This document shows positions 34,060 to 42,945 of a stretch of 64,000 bases of DNA, in pieces. Under the pieces are notes generated by a model. That model saw nothing but the letters and a program-made list of their open reading frames with translations, did no database searches and had not been told where the DNA came from. The translations under genes were made by a program, and so were the position numbers. Source of the DNA: Microbacterium sp. Marseille-Q6965 (GTDB lineage Bacteria; Actinomycetota; Actinomycetes; Actinomycetales; Microbacteriaceae); NCBI RefSeq assembly GCF_946151065.1, contig NZ_CAMGZA010000001.1, positions 1,302,001-1,366,000 of the forward strand, in the 5' to 3' direction. Each line of letters begins with the position of its first letter. Position 1 is the first letter of the stretch.

Positions 34060-35598
34060 ATGGAGACCTTCGACCTGCTGATGCAGGGGTTCGCCTCGGC
34101 GATCACCCCCGCGAACCTGTTGTGGGCCCTGCTCGGCGTGACCATCGGCACGGCCGTGGGCGTGCTGCCGGGCATCGGCCCCGCGCTCACGGTGGCGCTG
34201 CTGCTGCCGATCACGTTCCGGCTCGAGCCCTCGGCCGCCCTGATCCTCTTCGCCGGGATCTACGCGGGCGGCATGTACGGCGGCTCGACGACGTCGATCC
34301 TGCTCAACACGCCCGGGGAGTCCGCGTCGATCGTCGCGGCGATCGAAGGCAACAAGATGGCACGCGCCGGCCGGGCGGCCGCGGCCCTCGCCACCGCCGC
34401 GATCGGCTCGTTCGTCGCGGGCATCGTGGCGACCGTCGGGCTGACGCTGCTCGCCCCGGTGATGGCGCAGTTCGCGATCACCCTCGGCCCGCCCGAGTAT
34501 GTCGCGCTCATGGCGATCGCGTTCATCTCCGTGGCCGCGCTTCTCGGCCCGAACCTCCTCAAGGGCGCCGCGAGCCTGGCGATCGGTCTCGCGATCGGGC
34601 TCGTCGGCATCGACGTGCAGTCCGGGCAGCCGCGGCTCACCTTCGGCTCCGATCGGCTCCTGGACGGCCTGGATGTCGTGCTCGTCGTCGTCGGTCTCTT
34701 CGCGATCGCCGAGACGCTCTCGCACGTGCTGGCGGGGTCGGGTTCCTCGACGGTGACGCCCGTCAAGGGCCGCACCGTGCTCACGCGCGAGGAGTTCCGC
34801 CGCTCCTGGCCCGCCTGGCTGCGTGGCACCGCTCTCGGCTTCCCGATCGGCGCTCTCCCTGCCGGTGGCGCCGAGATCCCGACCTTCCTGTCCTACGCCG
34901 CCGAGAAGCGACTGTCGAAGCACCGCGGCGAGTTCGGCCACGGCGCGATCGAGGGCGTCGCCGGCCCCGAGTCGGCGAACAACGCCGCCGCCGCCGGCGT
35001 GCTCGTGCCCCTTCTCACCATCGGCCTGCCGACGTCGGCGACGGCCGCCATCATCCTCACGGCGTTCCAGTCGTACGGCCTGCAGCCGGGGCCCGCGCTG
35101 TTCGCCGAATCGGGGGACCTCGTGTGGGCCCTCATCGCCTCGCTCTTCATCGGCAACGTGTTCCTGCTCATCCTGAACCTGCCCCTCGCGAAGGCGTGGG
35201 CGCGCCTGCTGCTGCTGCCGAGCTGGTCGATCTACGCCGCGGTGACGGTGTTCGCCGCCCTCGGCGCCTTCGCGGCCGGCGGATCCACCGCGGACATCGT
35301 GATCCTGTCGATCCTGGGACTCGTGGGCATGCTCATGCGCCTGGCCGACATCCCCGCGGCGCCCGCCGTGGTCGGCCTCATCCTCGGCCCCCTCATGGAG
35401 GCGCAGCTGCGCCGTGCGATGACGCTGTCCGAGGGCGACCCGATGATCCTGCTCTCGAGCCCGCTCACGGTGGTGCTGTGGATCATCGCGGCGCTGCTGC
35501 TCGTCGTACCGCCGCTCGTCGGGCTCGAGCTCGGCCGGCGGCGCCGGCTCGCCCTGCGACGCGACGGCGCCGCGCCGCGCGAGACCGTCTCGCGCTGA
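34060..35598 (+). CDS. tctA: Tripartite tricarboxylate transporter large membrane subunit (TctA)
   Basis: A 512-residue protein with about 11-12 helices. It shows the two mirror-image TctA signatures: [17 protein letters not shown] near residues 31-47 with [18 protein letters not shown], and later [15 protein letters not shown] with [16 protein letters not shown]. It is the sodium- or proton-driven channel component of the TTT importer. The operon tctCBA is complete and followed at 94 bases by the TcuA-like oxidase gene. Confidence 0.95.
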   Translation: METFDLLMQGFASAITPANLLWALLGVTIGTAVGVLPGIGPALTVALLLPITFRLEPSAALILFAGIYAGGMYGGSTTSILLNTPGESASIVAAIEGNKMARAGRAAAALATAAIGSFVAGIVATVGLTLLAPVMAQFAITLGPPEYVALMAIAFISVAALLGPNLLKGAASLAIGLAIGLVGIDVQSGQPRLTFGSDRLLDGLDVVLVVVGLFAIAETLSHVLAGSGSSTVTPVKGRTVLTREEFRRSWPAWLRGTALGFPIGALPAGGAEIPTFLSYAAEKRLSKHRGEFGHGAIEGVAGPESANNAAAAGVLVPLLTIGLPTSATAAIILTAFQSYGLQPGPALFAESGDLVWALIASLFIGNVFLLILNLPLAKAWARLLLLPSWSIYAAVTVFAALGAFAAGGSTADIVILSILGLVGMLMRLADIPAAPAVVGLILGPLMEAQLRRAMTLSEGDPMILLSSPLTVVLWIIAALLLVVPPLVGLELGRRRRLALRRDGAAPRETVSR

Positions 35599-35613
35599 TC
35601 CGCGACGTCGCGT

Positions 35614-35653
35614 TTGCGATCTTCTGTACGCATCTGTATACAGATGGGTACAG
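35614..35653 (+). promoter_or_regulatory. tcuA promoter overlapped by a nested TGTATACA palindrome
   Basis: A -35 TTGCGA (35614-35619), a 17-base spacer and a -10 TATACA (35637-35642). The -10 is the core of a perfect 16-bp palindrome CATCTGTATACAGATG (35631-35646), and CTGTAC / GTACAG arms at 35624 and 35648 are symmetric around the same centre, giving a 30-bp hyphenated dyad. TGTATACA fits the operator style of FCD-type GntR regulators, one of which is encoded next to tcuA. The same core recurs in the MHS-transporter promoter. Confidence 0.7.
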
Positions 35654-35692
35654 GTCGCGCGGATTCGGGCGTGGCCGGATCAGGAGACCCAG

Positions 35693-37168
35693 ATGACGCA
35701 GAACCCCGAAACCTACGACGTCGTGGTGGTCGGCGGCGGAAACGCCGGCTTCTCCGCCGCCCACGCGGCGGCGGAGCGCGGCCGCAAGGTGCTGCTGCTC
35801 GAGCGCGGCGCCCCCGGCATGGAGGGCGGCAACAGCTACTACACCGCGGGCGCCACCCGCATCGCCCACGACGGGCTGGACGGCCTGCGCGACGTGGTCG
35901 AGCCGGACGACCGCCACGACCGCACGATCGTGCCGCCGTACTCCGCCGAGGAGTACATGGCCGACCTCGTCCGCGTCACCGACGGCAAGACGGATCGCGC
36001 CATGGCGGAGGTGCTCACCACGGAGGCCGGGGATGCGGTGCGCTGGCTCAGCGGGCTCGGCCTCAAGTACCGGCTGATGTACGAGCGGCAGGCGTACGAG
36101 CGCCCCGACGGCACGTACTTGTTCTGGGGTGGCCTGCACATCGGCAACGTCGGCGGCGGCATCGGCCTCATCCAGGACCACACGGCCGTCGCCGCGAAGC
36201 TGGGCACGGAGGTGCGGTACGGCGCGCACGTCGTGGCGCTGCTCACCGAGGGCGACGCCGTCGTCGGTGTGCGCTACGAGTCCGAGGACGGCGCCGCACA
36301 CGAGATCCGCGCCGAGAGCGTCATCCTCGCGGCGGGCGGGTTCGAGTCGTCGGCGGAGCTGCGCGAGAGGCACCTCGGCCCCGGTTGGGCCAACGCCAAG
36401 GTCCGCGGCACGCCGTACAACCTCGGCGAGATGCTCGAGGCCGCGCTCGCGCTGGGCGCCGCCAAGCACGGCGACTGGTCGACCTGCCACAGCACGCAGT
36501 GGGACGCGGAGGCCGAGAACAACGAGTCGAACCGCGAGCTCACCAACCGCCTCACGCGCCAGTCGTACCCCCTCGGCGTGATCGTGAACCGCGACGGCGC
36601 GCGGTTCGTGGACGAGGGGCAGGACTTCCGCAACTACACCTACGCGAAGTTCGGCCGCGAGATCCTCAAGCAGCCGGGCTCGATCGGCTGGCAGATCTTC
36701 GACGCCACCCTGCGCCCCGCCCTGCGCGCCGAGGAGTACGAGATGCCGGGGATCAGCGAGTACGTCGCCGACTCGCTCGAGGAGCTCGCGCAGGCGGCGG
36801 GCATCGACGCCCCCGGTCTCGCCCGGACCATCGCCGCCTTCAACACCTCGATCGACCGCGAGGTCCCCTTCGACCCGACCGTGAAGGACGGGCGCCGGGC
36901 CGACGTGGAGCCCCCCAAGTCGAACTGGGCGGTGCCGATCGAGACGCCGCCCTTCTACGCCTACCCCGTGACGTGCGGCATCACCTTCACGTTCGGCGGC
37001 GTGCGGGGCGACCTCCAGGGACGCGTGCTGCGGGAGGACGGCTCGGCGATCACCGGCCTGTTCGCGTGCGGAGAGATGCTGGGCGGCCTCTTCAGCGGCA
37101 ACTACCCGGGCGGCTCCGGCCTGGCGGCCGGCATGGTCTTCGGCCGGCGGGCGGGATCGGTCGCCTGA
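35693..37168 (+). CDS. tcuA: FAD-dependent tricarballylate dehydrogenase-like protein (TcuA)
   Basis: A 491-residue flavoprotein of the succinate dehydrogenase/fumarate reductase family. The FAD-binding motif VVVVGGGNAGFSAAHAA is at the N-terminus, followed by EGGNSYYTAGATRIA and the C-terminal FAD loop SGNYPGGSGLAAGM. TcuA oxidises tricarballylate to cis-aconitate in Salmonella; close homologues act on other di- and tricarboxylates. Its usual electron-accepting partner TcuB is not encoded here. It lies directly after tctCBA, fitting oxidation of the imported acid. The exact substrate is not proven. Confidence 0.82.
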   Translation: MTQNPETYDVVVVGGGNAGFSAAHAAAERGRKVLLLERGAPGMEGGNSYYTAGATRIAHDGLDGLRDVVEPDDRHDRTIVPPYSAEEYMADLVRVTDGKTDRAMAEVLTTEAGDAVRWLSGLGLKYRLMYERQAYERPDGTYLFWGGLHIGNVGGGIGLIQDHTAVAAKLGTEVRYGAHVVALLTEGDAVVGVRYESEDGAAHEIRAESVILAAGGFESSAELRERHLGPGWANAKVRGTPYNLGEMLEAALALGAAKHGDWSTCHSTQWDAEAENNESNRELTNRLTRQSYPLGVIVNRDGARFVDEGQDFRNYTYAKFGREILKQPGSIGWQIFDATLRPALRAEEYEMPGISEYVADSLEELAQAAGIDAPGLARTIAAFNTSIDREVPFDPTVKDGRRADVEPPKSNWAVPIETPPFYAYPVTCGITFTFGGVRGDLQGRVLREDGSAITGLFACGEMLGGLFSGNYPGGSGLAAGMVFGRRAGSVA

Positions 37169-37181
37169 CGACGCGAAGATA

Positions 37182-37209
37182 GTGTGGGGCGCCGGGCGGC
37201 GCCCCACAC
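37182..37209. terminator. 12-bp hairpin between tcuA and gntR
   Basis: A perfect 12-bp stem (GTGTGGGGCGCC / GGCGCCCCACAC) closes over a GGGC tetraloop, 13 bases after the tcuA stop and about 40 bases before the gntR start. No T-run follows. It is a terminator or an mRNA-stabilising element that would separate tcuA from regulator expression. Confidence 0.6.
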
Positions 37210-37249
37210 CGACCGCCACCGATCCGCAGCCGAGCCGAGAGGACGCCCC

Positions 37250-37867
37250 GTGCCCACGAGCGCATACGAACAGATCCGCGACGCGATCCTCTCGGGCGCC
37301 TTCGAGGGCGGGCGCGTGCTCTCCGAGAACTCGCTCGCGGCCGAGTTCGGCACGAGCCGGACCCCCGTACGCGAAGCGCTGCACCGGCTCGAGATCGAGC
37401 GCCTCGTCGAGCGGGGACCGCGCGGCGCGGTGGTCCGCACGACCTCGCCGGAGGAGATCCTCGACATCTACGACGTGCGCATCACCCTCGAGGGGTCGGC
37501 GGCGCAGCGCGCGGCGCAGCAGGCGTCCGCTCTCGACCTCGTGCGCCTGCGCGCGCGGCAGGAGGACATGCGCGCCCTGACGTCACGCGAGGAGCGGCCC
37601 GCGGCCAACCAGGCCTTCCACGAGGCGCTGTGGGCGGCCAGCCACAGCCCCACCCTCGTCGACCTGCTCGATCGGCTCGGGCTCCACCTGAGGAGGTACC
37701 CCACCTCGACGCTCGACAGCGATGATCGCTGGCACGAGGCGCTCGCCGAGCACGACGGCATCATCGACGCGATCGCGCGCCAGGATGCCGCGGCCGCGCG
37801 CGAGCTCGCGGAGCGCCACATGTCGGCGGCGCGCGAGGCCCGCCTGCGCATGTACGCCCGCTCCTGA
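37250..37867 (+). CDS. GntR family (FCD) transcriptional regulator 1
   Basis: A 205-residue GntR regulator: winged helix at residues 3-65 (YEQIRDAILSG, LAAEFGTSRTPVREALHRLE, ERGPRGAVV) and an all-helical FCD effector domain. FCD regulators usually sense carboxylic acids. It starts at a GTG after GAGAGGACG. It is placed between tcuA and the transporter-hydrolase operon, and both of those promoters carry TGTATACA dyads over the -10 box, so it is the prime candidate to repress both. Its own promoter region shows no such dyad. Confidence 0.92.
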   Translation: MPTSAYEQIRDAILSGAFEGGRVLSENSLAAEFGTSRTPVREALHRLEIERLVERGPRGAVVRTTSPEEILDIYDVRITLEGSAAQRAAQQASALDLVRLRARQEDMRALTSREERPAANQAFHEALWAASHSPTLVDLLDRLGLHLRRYPTSTLDSDDRWHEALAEHDGIIDAIARQDAAAARELAERHMSAAREARLRMYARS

Positions 37868-37886
37868 ACTCGGCGGCCCGAGAGGG

Positions 37887-37915
37887 TTGCTTCCTTCGTC
37901 TACATTCTGTATACA
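37887..37915 (+). promoter_or_regulatory. Promoter of the transporter-hydrolase operon with TGTATACA operator
   Basis: A -35 TTGCTT (37887-37892), a 17-base spacer and a -10 TATACA (37910-37915). The -10 lies in TGTATACA (37908-37915), identical to the core of the tcuA operator, and a half-like CTGTAT repeat follows at 37918-37923. Shared spacing and operator imply joint control by the adjacent GntR. Confidence 0.7.
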
Positions 37916-37962
37916 AGCTGTATCCCAACACCATGTGCGGCATCGAGGCCGCAGAAGGGTCA

Positions 37963-39306
37963 ATGATGACTACCCAGCAGAGCACCGCGTCGGCCAGCGC
38001 CCGAACCATGCGCCGACGCGTCGTCACGGCGAGCTTCGTCGGCACCGCCATCGAGTGGTACGACTTCTACCTGTACGGCACCGCCTCCGCACTCATCTTC
38101 AACGCGCTGTTCTTCACCGACGCCGACCCGCTGCTCGGCACGATCGCCGCGTTCGGCACCTTCGCCGCGGGCTTCCTCGCCCGTCCCATCGGCGGCATCG
38201 TCTTCGGACACTTCGGCGACCGCATCGGACGCAAGCGGATGCTCGTCATCAGCCTGATCGGCATGGGTCTCGCGACCTTCCTCATCGGCCTGCTGCCGAC
38301 CTACCAGCAGATCGGCGTCTGGGCCCCCGTGCTCCTCGTGGCGCTGCGCCTGCTGCAGGGCTTCTGCGTCGGCGGCGAGTGGGGCGGCGCCGTGCTGATG
38401 TCGGTCGAGCACGAGCGGCCCGAGCGTCGCGGCCTGGCGGGCAGCTGGACGCAGGCCGGCTCCCCCGCCGGTCTCGTGCTGTCGACCATCGCCTTCGGCC
38501 TGGCGCAGCTGATGCCCGCGGAGCAGTTCAACGCGTGGGGCTGGCGACTGCCGTTCCTGTTCAGCGCGGTGCTCGTCGTCGTCGGGCTCGTGATCCGCCT
38601 CCGAATCGTCGAGAGCCCCGAGTTCCGCAACGTCGAGGCGACGGGCCGCACCTCCAGCCTGCCGATCCTCGACGCCATCAAGCGCCACCCGCTCAACATC
38701 CTGCTCACGATCGCGATGTGCCTGGCGCCGTTCGTGAACTTCTACCTCTTCGCCACGTTCATCCTCACCTGGGCGACGACCGAGCTCGGCTTCGAGCGCG
38801 GCATCGTGCTCGTGATCGTGGCCATCGCCGGCGCGATCGAGCTGATCACCACGCCGCTCGCGGCGTTGCTGTCCGACATCGTCGGCCGCCGGAAGGTCTT
38901 CCTCACGGGCGCCGTGCTGCTCGCCCTCTACGCCTACCCCTTCTTCCTCATCAACGAGGCGGCGCAGAGCGAGCTGGTGCTGGCGCTCACGTCGGTCGTC
39001 GGGCTCTCGCTGATCCACCCGCTCATGTACGGCCCGATGGCGACGCTCTTCGCCGAGCTGTTCTCGCCCGAGGTGCGCTACAGCGGCGCGTCGCTCGGGT
39101 ACCAGATCGGGGCGATCTTCGGCGGCGGCTTCGCACCGATGATCCTCACCGCGCTGCTCGCCACGGGCCTCGGCGCCTCGGTGTCGATTCCGCCGTACAT
39201 CATCATCGTCTCGGTGCTCACGTTCGTGGCCGTGTGGTTCGCCACCCGGCCGGGGCGCAAGTGGGAGGCCGAGCCGCTTCCCGACGACGAGCGGATCGCC
39301 GCGTGA
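37963..39306 (+). CDS. MFS transporter, metabolite:H+ symporter (MHS) family
   Basis: A 447-residue 12-helix carrier. The MHS signature SFVGTAIEWYDFYLYG opens TM1, followed by ARPIGGIVFGHFGDRIGRKRML in the TM2-3 loop and a LLQGFCVGGEWGGA helix. MHS members import organic acids such as citrate, shikimate, alpha-ketoglutarate or aromatic acids. Two adjacent ATGs (37963 and 37966) follow a GAAGGG ribosome site. The stop overlaps the GTG of the hydrolase gene (GTGA), beginning a chain of overlaps through five genes. It is the second carboxylate importer of the island after TctCBA. Confidence 0.9.
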   Translation: MMTTQQSTASASARTMRRRVVTASFVGTAIEWYDFYLYGTASALIFNALFFTDADPLLGTIAAFGTFAAGFLARPIGGIVFGHFGDRIGRKRMLVISLIGMGLATFLIGLLPTYQQIGVWAPVLLVALRLLQGFCVGGEWGGAVLMSVEHERPERRGLAGSWTQAGSPAGLVLSTIAFGLAQLMPAEQFNAWGWRLPFLFSAVLVVVGLVIRLRIVESPEFRNVEATGRTSSLPILDAIKRHPLNILLTIAMCLAPFVNFYLFATFILTWATTELGFERGIVLVIVAIAGAIELITTPLAALLSDIVGRRKVFLTGAVLLALYAYPFFLINEAAQSELVLALTSVVGLSLIHPLMYGPMATLFAELFSPEVRYSGASLGYQIGAIFGGGFAPMILTALLATGLGASVSIPPYIIIVSVLTFVAVWFATRPGRKWEAEPLPDDERIAA

Positions 39307-40532
39307 CGGCCCCCTTCGGCCGGACCGCGGAGTGGATCGAGCGGTGCGGCGACGACGCGGACCTGCGCGTCGCCGCCCGCTCGGCGCGCGTCGAGTTCGC
39401 GGTGTCCTCGCCGGAGGGCGACCGCGTGCGGTTCGCGGTCGACCACGGCAAGGTCCGCCCCGGCCTCGGTGAGGCGGAGTTCGAGCTGCGGGCGCCGCGC
39501 GACGCTTGGGCGCGCTTCTTCGAGCCCGCCCCCGCGCCACGCTTCCACCACTTCCTCGCCATGCGGATGCGGATCGAGGGCACGCGGGTGCTCGGCGACG
39601 AGCGGGCATACGCCCAGCATGCGCGGATCGCCCACCGCGTGCTCGCGATCGGACGCGAGCTGCTGCACGGCGCGCCCTCGCTGCCGGAGGAGCCCGTCAT
39701 CGACCGGTCCGTCATCCGCGAGCACTATGTGCGCATCGCCCTGCCGACCGGCTCCGTCGACATCCACGTCGCGCGTGCGGGGCAGGGCGCACCGCTGCTC
39801 GTGCTGCACACCGCCGGCGCCGACGCGCGCCAGGCGCACGCCCTGCTGTCGGACGCTCACCTCACGGCGCGCCACGAGGTCATCGCCTTCGACCTCCCCG
39901 GGCACGGCGGCTCCGGCCGCCTGCCCGGGCCGTGGGGAGGCTGGTCGCTCACCACCGAGCTGTACGGCGACATCATCCTGGCGGTCGTCGCGGCGCTCGA
40001 TCTGCACGATCCCGTCCTCCTCGGCGCATCGATGGCGGGCGAGGTGTGCCTCGAGATGGCGTACCGCGCGCCGGAGGTCTTCCGCGGCGTGATCGCCTGC
40101 GAGGCCAGCGAGAAGGTGCCCGGGCGCACGACGCCCTGGGCGAGGGATCCCCGCGTCGACGGCATGACGTTCATGCCGGAGTGGATCGCCGGTCTCATCG
40201 GCCCTGCGGCGCCGGCCGGCTGCCGCGATGACATCCTCTGGATGTACTCACAGGGCGGCGCCGGAACGTTCGCCGGCGACATCGACTTCTACAGCGGCGA
40301 CTGGGACGGCACCGACAAGGTCGCCCGCATCGACACCGGGCGCTGCCGGGTCGTCATGATGACCGGCGAGTACGACTACTCCTGCACGCCCGACATGTCG
40401 CGGGCCACCGCCGAGAAGATCCCGGGCGCCACGTTCTGGACGATGCCGGGTCTCGGCCACTTCCCCATCTGCGAGAACCCTGCGGCCTTCGCACCGCACC
40501 TCGCCCGAGCACTGGAGCAGATCCACGCATGA
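39303..40532 (+). CDS. Two-domain alpha/beta hydrolase
   Basis: A 409-residue protein. Residues ~20-115 form an extra N-terminal domain, with FELRAPRDAWARFF and the basic AMRMRIEG stretch reminiscent of SCP2-like lipid-binding domains. Residues ~140-409 are an alpha/beta hydrolase: oxyanion region LLVLHTAGADARQ, nucleophile Ser243 in GASMAG, acid Asp358 (or Asp364), and His386 in GLGHFP. It probably opens an ester, lactone or C-C bond of the imported compound. It is coupled at both ends (GTGA with the transporter, ATGA with the aldehyde dehydrogenase). Confidence 0.85.
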   Translation: MTAPFGRTAEWIERCGDDADLRVAARSARVEFAVSSPEGDRVRFAVDHGKVRPGLGEAEFELRAPRDAWARFFEPAPAPRFHHFLAMRMRIEGTRVLGDERAYAQHARIAHRVLAIGRELLHGAPSLPEEPVIDRSVIREHYVRIALPTGSVDIHVARAGQGAPLLVLHTAGADARQAHALLSDAHLTARHEVIAFDLPGHGGSGRLPGPWGGWSLTTELYGDIILAVVAALDLHDPVLLGASMAGEVCLEMAYRAPEVFRGVIACEASEKVPGRTTPWARDPRVDGMTFMPEWIAGLIGPAAPAGCRDDILWMYSQGGAGTFAGDIDFYSGDWDGTDKVARIDTGRCRVVMMTGEYDYSCTPDMSRATAEKIPGATFWTMPGLGHFPICENPAAFAPHLARALEQIHA

Positions 40533-42016
40533 CGATCCCCACCACCCTCGACACCCGGATGCTCATCGGCGGCAGGCGGCCGGAGATCGACCCGGCACGC
40601 ACGCTGAACGTGACGAGCCCGATCGACGGCGCGCATCTCGGGACGATCGCGGATGCGAGCGCCGAGCAGGTGCGCGACGCGATCGGCGCCGCTGAGGCGG
40701 CGTTCGCCAGCTGGCGCCGGGTGCCGGGGGTGGAGCGGGCGCGCCTGATGCACCGCCTCGCGGACATCCTCGAGCGAGATGCCGAGTCGCTCGCGCAACT
40801 GGAGACGCGCGACAACGGCAAGCTGCTGCGCGAGACGCGCACACAGGCGCGCTTTGCCGCGCGGAACTACCGGTTCTTCGCCGGTCTGGCCGACAAGCTC
40901 CACGGCGCGACGATTCCGCTCGACGCATGGGACACCTTCGACTACACACGGCGCGAGCCCGTGGGCGTCGCGGCGCTCATCACGGCGTGGAACTCACCGA
41001 TGCAGCTGCTCGCCAACAAGCTCGCGCCGGCCCTCGCCGCCGGCTGCACCGTCGTGATCAAGCCGAGCGAGATCGCGCCGCTGACGACGCTGAAGCTGGC
41101 GGAGATCGTGTCGGAGGCGGGGTTCCCCGAGGGCGTCGTGAACATCGTCACGGGCGGCGCCGAGGCCGGTGTCGCCCTGACCGCCGACCCTCGCCTGGGA
41201 CGCATCAGCTTCACCGGCTCGGTGGGCGTCGGGCAGGCGATCCAGCGCACCGCCACGGAAGCGCTCGTGCCCGTGACGCTGGAGCTCGGGGGCAAGTCGG
41301 CGAACATCGTGTTCGACGACGCCGACCTCGAGCGCGCGGTCCCCGGCGCCGTCGCCGGCATCTTCGCCGCCGGCGGGCAGACCTGCATCGCCGGCAGCCG
41401 GCTGCTCGTGCACGACTCGATCCACGACGAGTTCGTCGCCCGCGTGGCGGACGTCGCGCGGGGCATCGTCCTCGGCGACCCGCGCGCCGAGGCAACCCAG
41501 ATGGGTCCCGTCGCCAGCGAGCTGCAGCGCGAGCGCATCCTCGCGCGTATCGACGAGGCGCTCGCCGACGGGTCACGGCTCCTCACGGGAGGCACCGGTG
41601 CGGTCGCCGGTGCCGTGGAGGGCGGCTTCTTCGTGCAGCCCACGGTCTTCGCCGATGTCGACCCCGCCTCGCCACTGGCGCAGCAGGAGGTCTTCGGCCC
41701 CGTGCTCGCGACGCACCGGTTCTCCACCGAAGAGGAGGCCATCGAGATCGCCAACGGCACGGAGTACGGCCTCGCCAGCGGCATCTGGAGCCGCGATGTC
41801 ACGCGCGTCCACCGGGTCGCGCGCGAACTGGTCGCCGGCACGGTGTGGGTGAACACCTACCGCTACAGCGCCGCGCAGGCCCCCTTCGGCGGCGTGAAGA
41901 AGTCCGGTCACGGGCGGGAACGCGGCGTCGAGGCGATCGACGAGTACCTGCGCACCAAGAACGTGCTCATCGACCTCTCCGAGGACATCCGCGACCCGTT
42001 CGCGATCAAGGCATGA
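40529..42016 (+). CDS. NAD(P)-dependent aldehyde dehydrogenase
   Basis: A 495-residue ALDH superfamily enzyme with all active residues: Asn in ITAWNSPMQ, Lys in VVIKPSEIAPL, Glu252 in VTLELGGKSAN and nucleophilic Cys286 in GGQTCIAGSR. It oxidises an aldehyde to the acid in the cytoplasm. It overlaps the hydrolase upstream by ATGA. The overall sequence resembles broad-specificity ALDHs of aromatic or hydroxy-acid catabolism; the substrate is open. Confidence 0.94.
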   Translation: MTIPTTLDTRMLIGGRRPEIDPARTLNVTSPIDGAHLGTIADASAEQVRDAIGAAEAAFASWRRVPGVERARLMHRLADILERDAESLAQLETRDNGKLLRETRTQARFAARNYRFFAGLADKLHGATIPLDAWDTFDYTRREPVGVAALITAWNSPMQLLANKLAPALAAGCTVVIKPSEIAPLTTLKLAEIVSEAGFPEGVVNIVTGGAEAGVALTADPRLGRISFTGSVGVGQAIQRTATEALVPVTLELGGKSANIVFDDADLERAVPGAVAGIFAAGGQTCIAGSRLLVHDSIHDEFVARVADVARGIVLGDPRAEATQMGPVASELQRERILARIDEALADGSRLLTGGTGAVAGAVEGGFFVQPTVFADVDPASPLAQQEVFGPVLATHRFSTEEEAIEIANGTEYGLASGIWSRDVTRVHRVARELVAGTVWVNTYRYSAAQAPFGGVKKSGHGRERGVEAIDEYLRTKNVLIDLSEDIRDPFAIKA

Positions 42017-42042
42017 GCGACGAACGAGACGAGGAGATGAAG

Positions 42043-42945
42043 ATGACCACGATCGCCGTCTGCGGCCTGGGACAGATGGGATTGCCCGTGGCGGGCCGCG
42101 TCGCGGCCGCCTTCGACGTGCTCGCGTTCGATATCACCGCCGAGCGCCGCGCGCTCGCCGCGGAGCGCGACCGGATCACCACGACGGAGGCGCTCGTCGA
42201 CCTCGCCGCGTGCGACATCATCGTCCTCTCGCTTCCCAACCCCGCGGTGTCGCGCCAGGTGGTCCGCGAGCTGGCCGGACGCGTGGCGCCCGGCACCGTC
42301 GTCGTCGAGACGAGCACCGTGCTGCCCGCCGACGTCCGGGAATGGGCGACCATCCTGGAACCGGCGGGGGCGCTGGTGATCGACGCGGCGGTGCTCTCGG
42401 GCGTCGGCCAGATGGAGTCGGGGCAGGCGACCCTGCTCGTCGGCGGCGCGAGCGCCCACATCGACCGCGTCGCGGCCGTGCTCGACGCCATGGGCGGCGC
42501 GGGCTGGAAGCGTTACGGGGAGCTCGGGGCGGGCATGGCGGCGAAGGTCGTGAACAACGGCGTCGCGCACGCCGTGATGGTGGTCCTCGCCGAGGCGTTC
42601 GCGATGGCGAGGGCCGAGGGCGTGGCGCTCGCCGACATCGCCGACATGCTCGAGCGCTCCGACGGCGGACTCATGAGGCCGCTCACGCACCGCATGATGG
42701 AGCGCGTGGCGAACGGATCGTTCGAGGGCGGCATGCCGCTGGACGCCGCGCGCAAGGACTCCACGCTCGCCCTCGCGATGGCGCAGCGCTCCGGTGTGCC
42801 CCTGTTCGCGACGCAGGCCGCACAGTCGGTGTACGACCTCGCCGCCGCGCGGGGCCTCGGCCGACGCGACTACGCCGCGATCGCCACGCTCTGGGAGGAG
42901 TGGACGGGCCAATCCCTCGCGTACGAGGCGGAGGGCGGCCGGTGA
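42043..42945 (+). CDS. NAD(P)-dependent beta-hydroxyacid dehydrogenase (HIBADH family)
   Basis: A 300-residue enzyme of the 3-hydroxyisobutyrate / tartronate semialdehyde reductase family. It has the N-terminal cofactor motif AVCGLGQMGLPVAG, VVETSTVLP, the substrate segment DAAVLSGVGQMESGQATLL and the catalytic Lys168 in GAGMAAKVVNN. I chose the ATG at 42043 because GAGGAG lies six bases before it; an in-frame ATG at 42013 would overlap the aldehyde dehydrogenase stop and cannot be excluded. It probably interconverts a hydroxyacid and a semialdehyde, making a plausible partner for the ALDH. Confidence 0.9.
   Translation: MTTIAVCGLGQMGLPVAGRVAAAFDVLAFDITAERRALAAERDRITTTEALVDLAACDIIVLSLPNPAVSRQVVRELAGRVAPGTVVVETSTVLPADVREWATILEPAGALVIDAAVLSGVGQMESGQATLLVGGASAHIDRVAAVLDAMGGAGWKRYGELGAGMAAKVVNNGVAHAVMVVLAEAFAMARAEGVALADIADMLERSDGGLMRPLTHRMMERVANGSFEGGMPLDAARKDSTLALAMAQRSGVPLFATQAAQSVYDLAAARGLGRRDYAAIATLWEEWTGQSLAYEAEGGR

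Noticed and set aside
35693..37168. Fumarate reductase or 3-ketosteroid dehydrogenase identity for the flavoprotein
   Set aside because: The FAD motifs are shared, but the adjacent TctCBA transporter and GntR regulator fit a TcuA-type role better; no steroid genes or Sdh partners are present.
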